In this document: positions 27,748 to 36,000 of the stretch, piece by piece | Numbering within the stretch: position 1 is the stretch's first letter | Layout of the letters: each line of letters begins with the position of its first letter | NCBI RefSeq assembly: GCF_900604385.1 | Contig: NZ_LR027382.1 | Span: forward strand, 992,001-1,056,000 | Origin: Alistipes megaguti | Lineage (GTDB): Bacteria > Bacteroidota > Bacteroidia > Bacteroidales > Rikenellaceae | Direction of reading: 5' to 3' | Length of the DNA stretch: 64,000 bases | Program-made: the position numbers and the translations under genes | The notes under the pieces: model-generated | Seen by the model: only the letters and a program-made list of their open reading frames with translations | The model's database searches: none | Told to the model about the DNA's origin: nothing

Positions 27748-29472
27748 ATGGAAAAATGAATTATAAAAGCCCCCAAAGGCGCTGAATACCTTTCGGATTT
27801 TTTGACTGAAATTCCTGTCAACTGCCTTTTTAACAAGAAAAAAACAGGGTGCGGAGCTACTGAATTGGCTATCCGCAACTCAATCCCTACTCTTATTGCC
27901 ATGCCTTATGTGGCGTTGGTCAAGAACAAGACCATTTATCGAAAAGACCATATCTCCGTGTTGGGTGTTTACGAAGGTGTTACCGAACAAGAGATTATCG
28001 ACTACGCCCGTAATCATACACCTTTGAAGATTGCCGTTACTTACGACTCTTTACCAAGAACCATACAAGCGTTGGAGATTGCAGGTCTGAACCCTTATAA
28101 AGATCTTTTCCTTTTGATCGACGAATGGCACGTGTTGTTCAATGCCTATTCGTTCCGACATCACGCCATTGCATCTTTACTGGATTATGCGGCTAAATTC
28201 GAGCGTGTGACCTACATGACAGCAACACCGATCGAGCGGGAATATATATTGGATGAAATACGGCATCTGCCAACCTGCGAAATAAATTGACCTGACCTGA
28301 CCCAAGTAAATGTACGGGCTCGGCAAACCAACAAACCAGATCAATACATCATTCAGGAATGCCAAAAGGTTCTGCAAGGCAATCTCCCCTACAATCTGCA
28401 TATCTTTGTAAACAGCGTTCAATTTATTGCAAGGATAATCAACGCCCTCAAGGCTACTCCTGAAACAGTCAAGGTCGTTTGTTCTACAAGTGGGGAAAGC
28501 AGACAAGAGAATCAAAACAAGTTAGGTGAAGACTTCCCAATAAGCCAGCCCTCCGATCTTGTAAAGAAAATCAACTTTTACACCTCGACCTGTTTTGAAG
28601 GGTGTGATATATACGACGAGAATGGTGTGACATTTATCGTCAGCGATGGACGAAAAGCACACACTCAATTGGACATTTCGACTCTGTTCACGCAGATATG
28701 TGGTCGCGTGCGAAACTCCCGTTACAAAACTCAAATCATCCTTGTCTACTCTTCGACCAAATACAGTTCGGCTGTCACACTCGATGATTTTGTCAAAGCT
28801 ACCAAACGGACATTAGACGAGGCCAAAAGTTATGCCGCCGAAATAAATTCATTGAGTGATGCAACACGGATTAAAACGCTCTCAAAGATTCCCTATATCA
28901 ACGAGCAATATGTGCGAATCGAAGATAACAAACTGGTTGTGGATAAAAATCTGGCCAACATAGACATCGTAAACTTCAAGATATGCCATCAGATTTATGC
29001 CACTTATATCACTCTTACCAAGGAACTACGGCAATACGACTACAAGATAGTGGTACAATCTTACGACTACATCCGTGAAAAATTGGAGAAACAACCTTCG
29101 GCCCGCATTCCCTTCAAGGATCTGTTCAACGAATACAGCCGTCTAAAGTCACAAACCGAATCGTTTTTCGTTGTGGATAGCCTTGCTCAACAACGGGCTG
29201 TCATTGAACGTCGGAATCCGTTGGTCAAACAAGCCTACGAGCAATTGGGAATCGAGAAAGTCAAGGCGCTGAAATACCATGTCGGCAATATTCGCCGCGA
29301 ACTGGTCAAAGGGCTCAAAAAAGGAAGCGATTATAAGATTGTAAAGATGATAGACATGAAATTTCAGAAACAGGAACCCATTCCCAAAAGCCAAATAAAG
29401 GAGGATTTGCAAGCTATTTACGATTCGTTGGGATTAAAGCAGATTGCCAAAGCGACAGACCTTGCCAGATGA
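27748..29472 (+). pseudogene. SF2 helicase-like protein with two in-frame UGA codons
   Basis: One frame of 575 codons runs from ATG 27748 (MEK, UGA, IIKAPKGAEYLSDFLTE) to a stop at 29472, broken only by UGA at 27757 and 28288. Motif-like segments are an N-terminal ATP loop region (FNKKKTGCGATELA), the DExH box LLIDEWHVLF, motif III TYMTATPIERE, and the C-terminal helicase segment NFYTSTCFEGCDIYDENGVTF ... STLFTQICGRVRNSRYKTQ. Both UGA codons stand where Trp seems likely, while the Trp in DEWH is UGG. No frameshift or other stop is present. Probably a recently inactivated gene; recoding is less likely. Similar proteins occur in Bacteroides mobile elements, by my memory. A re-start at GTG 28627 could yield the C-terminal half only. 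Confidence 0.7.
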
Positions 29473-29576
29473 TACGAAACCAAGGACGCCACAATTCGCA
29501 GGAATGGGAAGCAGATCGCCTGCATAACCATCATACGAGACAAGTGAATCACAAAAGAATAGCATGGGACACTGAA

Positions 29577-29617
29577 AAACTCCGATCGACACAACACGTG
29601 GATCGGAGTTTGTTTTT
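29577..29617 (+). terminator. Intrinsic terminator after the helicase-like gene
   Basis: Stem aaactccgatc with gatcggagttt, 13-base loop, then a T-run. It starts about 105 bases beyond the stop. The rest of the gap to 29888 shows no gene. Confidence 0.85.
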
Positions 29618-29888
29618 ATACACACCATTCAAACAGGCAATCCCATTTTCGATCCCCGCCCCGTTTTATTTGGGAAAGGATCTTTTTGCACCTATCCTCT
29701 TATTAAGAATCCACATCTATTTCTGTTCCTGCATTCCCGTTCTGAAAAGCCCATATAAAAGGCAGGCATGATGCTCATTCGATAATCGAAAAGATGCTTT
29801 ACAGAGTTGAATGCCCTCGGATTCAATTCCCTTTTCGATGGAGTTATGTTTCTATGGTTATTTGGGAATATTCAAATCACAAACAATC

Positions 29889-30185
29889 ATGAGCACAATT
29901 CAGGAACAAGCACGACGCTTGGCAGATCTCCATGTCCTTTGGGGCCAAAGTTCGGTGATCGACGAGTTAATCCAAGCGGGACGAATCGACGAAGAGTTCA
30001 TCTATCCCTTTAATGGGGAAGAGGTGTTGGAATGGTGGTTGGTCACACCGTGGCTGGCCGATCGGTTGCGAGAGCAGGGCGAAACCGTCATCGACGAGTT
30101 GGGCAGCCATTGGTGGGGACGAACTTCGAGCGGACAGGCCATTTACATGGATCATGTAATTGAGCAAATCTGCGAGGACAATTAA
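29889..30185 (+). CDS. Uncharacterised 98-aa protein
   Basis: Starts MSTIQEQARRLADLHVLWGQ and continues with SSVIDELIQAGRIDEEF, NGEEVLEWWLVTPWLADRLREQGETVIDELGSHWWGRTSSGQAIYMD. No signal peptide, so cytoplasmic. Acidic, unusually Trp-rich (six Trp, all UGG), which shows that ordinary Trp codons are used next to the UGA-containing gene. ATG at 29889 is preferred over an upstream start that adds 26 unrelated residues. I do not recognise the family; similar small proteins accompany accessory genes in Bacteroidales. Confidence 0.6.
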   Translation: MSTIQEQARRLADLHVLWGQSSVIDELIQAGRIDEEFIYPFNGEEVLEWWLVTPWLADRLREQGETVIDELGSHWWGRTSSGQAIYMDHVIEQICEDN

Positions 30186-30303
30186 CCCCATGTTACAACG
30201 AACAAAGTTTTAAATCCAGACAGTCTGCTCTTGGAGAAAAACTTTGTTTTCAGGAACTTTGCAACAAATCCAAACGGCAACAACACCCAAAAGGGCAAGA
30301 CGT

Positions 30304-30334
30304 TTTGCATTTTCCGCCGAATGTGTTACTTTTG
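30304..30334 (+). promoter_or_regulatory. Promoter of lipoprotein module copy 1
   Basis: TTTG, 19 bases, TACTTTTG: an exact match to the Bacteroidetes housekeeping promoter. The same arrangement is kept in copy 2. Transcription should start near 30341, giving a leader of about 260 nt. Confidence 0.85.
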
Positions 30335-30340
30335 CAGTAA

Positions 30341-30599
30341 CATATTGAATACACGGAGAGTGTAGCTTATTCTCGCTAAACGAACGTAGGAAATTCGATT
30401 GAGAGAAGAGAATTGGCGAACATCTTGCCGCGTCATATCCATTCATGGATACGGCGTGGTGTTGTTGCTTGTTTATTCTCAAGGTTTCCTACGACCTGTT
30501 TAGCTAAATAAGCGTTCAGCACCACGCTTTCTGTTTCTCTAAACTCAAACTTTAACCGTCGTACAGGTGCTGGGACGACAACCAAAACTTCTTACAACT
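30341..30599 (+). ncRNA. Structured leader RNA, copy 1
   Basis: Shared with copy 2 and partly more conserved than expected for an untranslated spacer. Features: outer pairing of AGGAAA with TTTCCT, GAGAAT with ATTCTC, an inner hairpin TATCCAT/ATGGATA, a conserved hairpin AAGCG/CGCTT, and a last hairpin GTCGT/ACGAC ending about 18 bases before the ATG. Several pairs change in copy 2 while keeping pairing. I do not recognise an Rfam class; a cis-regulatory leader or a processed small RNA are both possible. Confidence 0.55.
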
Positions 30600-31064
30600 A
30601 TGAAAAAGTTGTTCTTTATTGCGGCCGCTCTGTTTGCGGCAGTCTCTTTTTCGGCTTGTTCCGATGAGGACAAGAACGACAACCTGCCCGTTACTGTTGC
30701 AAATCTCGCAGGAACTTGGCAAATTACCCATAGCGAAGGATGGGTGATTTACAGCGATGGAACTCGGGAAGATTATTCAGAAGATTTTCCTGCTCGTGAT
30801 GGGTGGTGGACTGTAGAATACAGAGAAGATGGAACAGCCACAGAAACCAGTTATAATGACAGTGGCTCGGCAACAATAGAAGAATCCTTTACATACACAA
30901 TCTCGGGCACAACCCTAACGGAATCTCGCTCCTATGAGAACAACTGTTATGAGATAAAATCATTATCGAAAAATAATCTGATTCTTTTCCTAAAAGGAGA
31001 AGATTTGGAAGGTAAAGATCAAGGCCAAAAATACGAGTACACATATACGTACAAAAGAATCTGA
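30600..31064 (+). CDS. Lipocalin-like lipoprotein
   Basis: A 154-residue lipoprotein. The signal MKKLFFIAAALFAAVSFSAC (Cys20) is nearly identical to that of the gene at 31857, with one codon differing in about 65 bases. The mature part starts SDEDKN, an acidic surface-export-like stretch, and has LAGTWQITHSEGWVIYSDGT ... GWWTVEYREDGTATE ... SFTYTISGTTLTESRS, the pattern of short lipocalin-like (Lipocalin_4 type) domains that form a small beta-barrel. Ligand unknown. It is flanked by the conserved leader and by a terminator. Confidence 0.8.
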   Translation: MKKLFFIAAALFAAVSFSACSDEDKNDNLPVTVANLAGTWQITHSEGWVIYSDGTREDYSEDFPARDGWWTVEYREDGTATETSYNDSGSATIEESFTYTISGTTLTESRSYENNCYEIKSLSKNNLILFLKGEDLEGKDQGQKYEYTYTYKRI

Positions 31065-31083
31065 TTCTTCGGTTTAGCCAACG

Positions 31084-31139
31084 AGAGACAGACTTCGTGA
31101 AAGGCAAATAAGATCCTTTTGCGAGGTCTGTCTCTTTTT
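31084..31139 (+). terminator. Intrinsic terminator of lipoprotein copy 1
   Basis: agagacagac pairs with gtctgtctct, then a T-run. The 32-base loop itself is conserved in copy 2 and contains aaaggc ... atccttt, which may form an inner stem. Confidence 0.85.
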
Positions 31140-31272
31140 ATTTATCAAACAATCAAGCAGTTCACTATCGTTTAACTGCAAGCAACACAGGCCGTCGTGT
31201 TACACATAATGTTACACATTACGCCCGAATCTCTCTTTTTTATCATCGTAACAGACTGATTTTCAATCGAAA

Positions 31273-31344
31273 GCCGAATTAGCTCAGCGGTAGAGCACTT
31301 CACTCGTAATGAAGGGGTCCCGAGTTCAAATCTCGGATTCGGCT
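31273..31344 (+). tRNA. tRNA-Thr (anticodon CGT)
   Basis: Complete cloverleaf: acceptor GCCGAAT/ATTCGGC, D-arm GCTC/GAGC, anticodon stem CTTCA/TGAAG with loop CTCGTAA, T-arm CCGAG/CTCGG with TTCAAAT loop, discriminator T. CCA is not encoded. Anticodon CGT reads ACG. It follows the lipoprotein terminator and has its own terminator. Confidence 0.95.
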
Positions 31345-31350
31345 CTCAAA

Positions 31351-31384
31351 AAGAGGTTGCACCTTTCGATGCAACCTCTTTTTT
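31351..31384 (+). terminator. Terminator after tRNA-Thr
   Basis: aagaggttgc pairs with gcaacctctt around a ten-base loop, followed by T residues. It starts six bases after the tRNA. Confidence 0.85.
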
Positions 31385-31564
31385 GTATCGCTACAGAAGC
31401 GCAAGAGCAAAAAACCTGATACCGACATAGCAGACTCGTTGTTAAACACCGGGATCGCTCTCCAACGACTTGCTCAATGTCGATTATCCCTCATCAGACC
31501 ATGAACAACGTCCCGAATCCGGTCTTCTGGCTATCGTATCTCCCCAACACAACGGGCAAGACGT

Positions 31565-31595
31565 TTTGTATTTTCCGCCGAATTCGCTACTTTTG
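31565..31595 (+). promoter_or_regulatory. Promoter of lipoprotein module copy 2
   Basis: TTTG, 19 bases, TACTTTTG, with most spacer bases also shared with copy 1. Confidence 0.85.
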
Positions 31596-31601
31596 CAATA
31601 A

Positions 31602-31856
31602 CTCAATGACTGCATGCAGTTTATTATCACCAGACAAATGCAGGAAAATCGATCGAGAGAGAAGAATCGACGAACATATTACCCCGTCTGATTCATTCGT
31701 GAATGCAGTGTGGTTGCATTGCTTGTCTATTCTCCAGGTTTCCTTCGGCCTGCTTTGCTAAAAAATAAGCGTTCAGCACCACGCTTTCTGTCTCTTTAAA
31801 CTCAAACCTTAACCGTCGTACAGGTACTGGGATGACAACCAAAACTGCGTACAACT
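31602..31856 (+). ncRNA. Structured leader RNA, copy 2
   Basis: Second copy of the leader at 30341-30599. The 5' third has diverged, the 3' 110 bases are almost identical. The inner hairpin is ATTCAT/GTGAAT here, where a C-G pair of copy 1 is replaced by T-A, and the last hairpin is GTCGT/ATGAC with G-T replacing G-C, so pairing is kept. Confidence 0.55.
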
Positions 31857-32585
31857 ATGAAAAAGTTGTTCTTTGTTGCGGCCGCTCTGTTTGCGGCAGT
31901 CTCTTTTTCGGCTTGTTCCGAGGAAGACGAGTCGAGCGGAAACGTTCCAACCGAAATGCGTTATGTGAAAACGATTACCATGGATCATGACGTTATCAAT
32001 ATTGAATATGACGATCAGCATCGAATCATAAAATTTGGAAATAATGATCTCGTTTATGACGGGAATACCGTCCTCATATCCCAATCCAAACGAATTCAAC
32101 TGAACAATGCCGGCTATGTGACCGCAACGGAATCTTATGACGGATCCAGTCAGGCATACAGAACTGACGCAACATATGAATATGATGCCGAAGGTCAATT
32201 GATCGCAAGCAACTACAACTCCATCGTCGAACTCGGTTATCGCTACCGATGGGAAAACAGGAATCGTTATACCAGCTGGTCTACCGACAGCGAAGACTAC
32301 GGCTATGTGTACAAAAACACCTACACGACCCTCAAAACGCCGCCCTGCAATCTGGACTTTTCCAACCCTAACAACTGGACAGAGGCATATGGTCTGCCGC
32401 TCGGCAAGCAATGCTCCAACCTGATCGAAATAGCCGAAACCTCCTCGAAAAACAGTGACTACATGGAGGGTTATCGATATGCATACGAATTTGACCAGGA
32501 GGGTTATATTTCGAAAATCATAGAAACCTGGTACGCTAACGGGAATGAGGATGAGGTAACTACTTATGAAATAAGTTATTATTGA
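31857..32585 (+). CDS. DUF4595-like lipoprotein
   Basis: A 242-residue lipoprotein with signal MKKLFFVAAALFAAVSFSAC (Cys20). The mature part begins SEEDESSGN and contains repeated beta-strand motifs: INIEYDDQHRIIKFGNNDLVYDG, TYEYDAEGQLIASNY, YAYEFDQEGYISKIIETW. This YD/YE ... G-I pattern resembles DUF4595-type or RHS/YD-like repeat lipoproteins of Bacteroides; the family call is moderate. The signal and acidic +2 region are shared with the lipocalin-like gene upstream, the rest is unrelated. Surface exposure is likely. Confidence 0.75.
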   Translation: MKKLFFVAAALFAAVSFSACSEEDESSGNVPTEMRYVKTITMDHDVINIEYDDQHRIIKFGNNDLVYDGNTVLISQSKRIQLNNAGYVTATESYDGSSQAYRTDATYEYDAEGQLIASNYNSIVELGYRYRWENRNRYTSWSTDSEDYGYVYKNTYTTLKTPPCNLDFSNPNNWTEAYGLPLGKQCSNLIEIAETSSKNSDYMEGYRYAYEFDQEGYISKIIETWYANGNEDEVTTYEISYY

Positions 32586-32645
32586 CGCACAAACAAGCAA
32601 AGACTGGCTTGCCGTAACCTTGTCAGGGTAAAATTTAATCCAATG

Positions 32646-32697
32646 ACAGACTTCGTGAAAGGCAAATAAGATCCTTTTGCGAAGTCTGCCTCTTTTT
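32646..32697 (+). terminator. Terminator of lipoprotein copy 2
   Basis: cagactt pairs with aagtctg and is followed by a T-run; it corresponds to the terminator of copy 1, with a less perfect outer stem. Confidence 0.75.
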
Positions 32698-32811
32698 ATC
32701 TATCAAACAATCAAGCAATTCACTATTGTTTAACCACAAACAACACAGGCCGCCGTGTTACGCATTACGCCCGGTCCAGCCCCTTCGCAGCAGGCTGATT
32801 TACAATTGAAT

Positions 32812-32872
32812 GCCGAATTAGCTCGGCGGTAGAAAACTTCACGGATCCCGAGTTCAAATCTCGGATTCAGCT
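32812..32872 (+). pseudogene. Decayed tRNA-Thr copy
   Basis: 61 bases match the tRNA at 31273-31344, but the anticodon loop and 3' anticodon stem are deleted (11 bases) and the acceptor stem has a mismatch (ATTCAGC). The T-arm is intact. It is followed by a terminator-like hairpin (aagaggtcgcat/atgcaacctctt). Confidence 0.85.
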
Positions 32873-33081
32873 CTCAAAAAAAAGAGGTCGCATCGGAATG
32901 CAACCTCTTTTTTGTGCCGTTATGCAAGCGAAAAAAGGACTCCCGAGCGCAAACGTCATACCTTTTGTGTATCCCGGAGCGTCCCATGAGTTCTGCCAAA
33001 ATGGATCCACGCCACTCAACACAACCTTGCCGCATCAACACCCCTGCATGATCTCGGTATCGAAAATTCAAGCGACAACCA
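32873..33081. other. End of the duplicated module and spacer
   Basis: After the terminator-like hairpin at 32879-32913 no feature is seen up to the 3' end of the regulator gene. GC content rises here toward the core. Confidence 0.4.
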
Positions 33082-36000
33082 TCAAACCCGATATTTTTTG
33101 GGCGAAACCCCAAACATCTTCTGAAACTCCCGGTAATAGTAGGATTTGCTGTTGAAACCGGCCATATACATGATCTCCTGAACCGTATGGCTCGTCGTTT
33201 TCAACAGCCGGGCCGTATACTTGAGACGTAGATTACGGATAAATTCACTCGGTGTCTCCCCCGTCAGCGCCTTGATGCGACGGTACAACTGCATTCGGCT
33301 TATCGCCAGCGAATCACAGATGAACGTCGGCGACAGATCCTCATTGTCGATATTGGCCTCGACCAAACCCGTAATCGACAACAGAAACTCTTCATCCTGA
33401 CGGTTCACGACTACCCCGTCCAAAATATCCACCTGCGACAGACTCGAATTGTAGTAATCCTGCAGATCACTCCGGATCCCCAGAATCCGATGAACGACCG
33501 ACAACAGATATTTCGGCGAAAAAGGCTTGCTCACATAGGCGTCAACTCCATTCTCATTCCCCGAAATAATATCCTCCATCGTATTCTTCGACGAAAGAAA
33601 GATGATCGGAATATGCTTCGTCAAAGGATTCGACTTCAACGTCCGAACCAGCGAAAAGCCATCTACCTCCGGCATGATGATGTCCGAAATGACAATCGAG
33701 GGACGCTTCATCTTCACGATCTCCAACGCCTGAGAGCCATTCGACGCCACCAATACCCGATAATAGGGCTTCATCGTATCCGACAACAGATCCCGCATGG
33801 TCGCCTCGTCATCCACAATCAAAACTATCGGTTTCGAATTGTCGATAAGTTCAGCCTGCGAAAACTGTAAGGCTGCGGACTCTTTCTGCACCGTAGTGGT
33901 ACCAGTCGGTTCCGCTACCGCACCGGTCGGTTCCGAAACCGAAATATCCGGAGCAGAAGAGGACTCCGAACTCCGCTCCAAAGAATCCGAAGCACCCTCC
34001 AATGAATCCTCTCCGGAGGTTTCCGTGAGTTCCAAACGCGGGAAGAACAACTCGAAACTCGTCTGCTCATGCTCGACACTCGTAACCGAAATGTCTCCGC
34101 CAAGAGCCGTAACCAGGCTCTTCGTCAACGCCAGCCCGATCCCCGTACGGTTCAACTGACCCTGAGCCGCCCGCGTCTCGATATTCTCCAGAATCTTGAA
34201 ACGGTCGAAAATCTCGCCGAGCTTCTCCTGCGGAATCCCCGCCCCCGAATTCGTAATGCCGATATTCAACCGATCCTCCACAACTCGCATCGACAACGTG
34301 ATCCAACCCTCCTCCGGCGTATACTTGAACGCATTGGAGAGCAGATTGAACAGAATCTTCTCCATCGCATTGCGATCCGTCGGCCACATCAACGGATCGG
34401 GAACATCCAATGTCAGCGTAATCCGCTTCTGCTCGCCCAGCAATTCGAAATTGTCACATACGTAACCCACCAGTTCCGGCAGGCAAACCGGCTCGATCCG
34501 CAACTTGAGGTGATCGGTCTCAACCTTGCGGAACTCCATCAGATCGTTGATCAGGTGAAGCATCCGATCAACACTCATCCGAATGATGTTCAGATACTTC
34601 TTCACATAGGCGTCATCACAGTACTCCAGCAGGCGTTCACAGGGCGCGTAGATCAACGACAACGACGTACTGAACTCATGCGTGATGTTCGTGAAAAAAC
34701 GGAGCTTCGCCTCGTGAACCGTCCGAAGATGGCGGTTCTCAATCCGCTCGAGGACTATCGCCTGATTGAGCCTCAACCGGTTGCGGATGATCTCATAGAT
34801 GATCCAACCGATGGCGCCACCCAGCAGCACATAAAAGACGATCGCCGTCCAGCTGCCCCACCACGGCCGTCGGACCACAATATCCAGCACATACGGATCC
34901 GGATTCCAGACCTTGTCGCCGTTCGTCACTCGAACCTTCAACTGGTAACGGCCCGCCGGCACGTTGGTGAAACTGACCCGGTTGTTGGTTCCGTTGTAGA
35001 CCCAGTTGCCGGAGAAATTCTCCATCAGATAGCTGTACTCGCACCGTTCGCTGGCAATGTAGTCCAACGCCACCAGATCGAAGGAGAAGAAGCGCTGATT
35101 CCAGTCCAGCACCAGTGTCTGACGCCCCTTGCGCATCTGGAGACAATCGTGAAGATTGACCCGATTGCCCGAAATGGCAAATCCGGTGATGTCGATCCGG
35201 GGTCGGAAGGTTCGCCGGCTGATCTCGTGCGGCGAAAAGTAGTTCAAGCCCTTGACGCCGCCCATGAAGACATACGACGAATCCGCACTCAAAAGGTAGG
35301 CCCCATCCGAAAACTCGTCGCTCTGAAGGCCGTCCGACCGGTAAAAATTGCAGAATTCCCCCGTCGTGACATCCAGCATTGACAACCCCTTGTTGGTCGA
35401 AAGCCACAGTTGTTCTCCCGTGGCAACGATCCCGTGAACCGTATTGTTGGGCAGACCGTCACGGCTCGTAGACGACCGGAAACCCCGATCCAGATGGTTC
35501 AGCGACAGACAATTCAACCCGTAGCTGGTCCCAATCCACAGATTGTGCGCAGCGTCAACGGTCAGCGACAGGAGGTCGTTATTGCTGATACTGGATGCTT
35601 CGTCGGGTTCGTACTGCCACGAATCAAACCGGCGGTCAGAGAGCGAAAACCGGCACAATCCGCCGCCCCGCGTCGCCAACCACAGGTAATCTCCCTCCCG
35701 GACGATCGAATAGACGATATTGCTGCTGATCGCCCGCGGATCGGTCTTGTCCATCATATATTTGCCGACACGCTGCAGGCGATACTCTCCGTTCGAATAG
35801 GAAACCTGTAACTCGACAAGCCCGTATCCACTCGTTCCCAGCCAAATCCTGCCGCCGGCCGGATCGGCATAAATCGCATAGATCGAAGCAAAGGTCTCGG
35901 CCGGATCGACCCCTCGCAGCATCTGCATCCGACCGCTCTTCAGATCATAAATCCCCAAGCCCCTGGCATCGGTACCGACCAGAAGCTCCTCGCCGAAACC

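Larger units (their letters stand above)
30294..31386 (+). repeat. Lipoprotein-tRNA module, copy 1
   Basis: Unit comprising promoter, structured leader, lipoprotein gene, terminator and tRNA-Thr with its own terminator. Promoter, leader, signal-peptide codons and 3' part are all repeated in copy 2 at 31554-32917, while the mature lipoprotein coding sequence is not. Confidence 0.85.
31554..32917 (+). repeat. Lipoprotein-tRNA module, copy 2
   Basis: Tandem copy of the module at 30294-31386, with promoter, leader, signal-peptide codons, terminator and a decayed tRNA-Thr. The spacer between copies (31387-31553) shows no gene and is not repeated after copy 2. Confidence 0.85.

Noticed and set aside
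27748..28290. UGA read as selenocysteine
   Set aside because: The positions fit Trp, not a redox Cys, and there is no selenocysteine-type hairpin directly after either codon.
29469..29771. 100-codon open frame after the helicase-like gene
   Set aside because: It crosses a strong terminator and has no protein-like features.
31477..31761. Open frame across the spacer and leader copy 2
   Set aside because: It runs through the promoter and the structured leader and is not conserved in copy 1.
32812..32872. Second functional tRNA
   Set aside because: The anticodon loop is deleted and the acceptor stem has a mismatch.
34069..35382. 437-codon open frame antisense to the HTCS gene
   Set aside because: Shadow frame rich in Arg/Gln/His; the HTCS domains are unambiguous.
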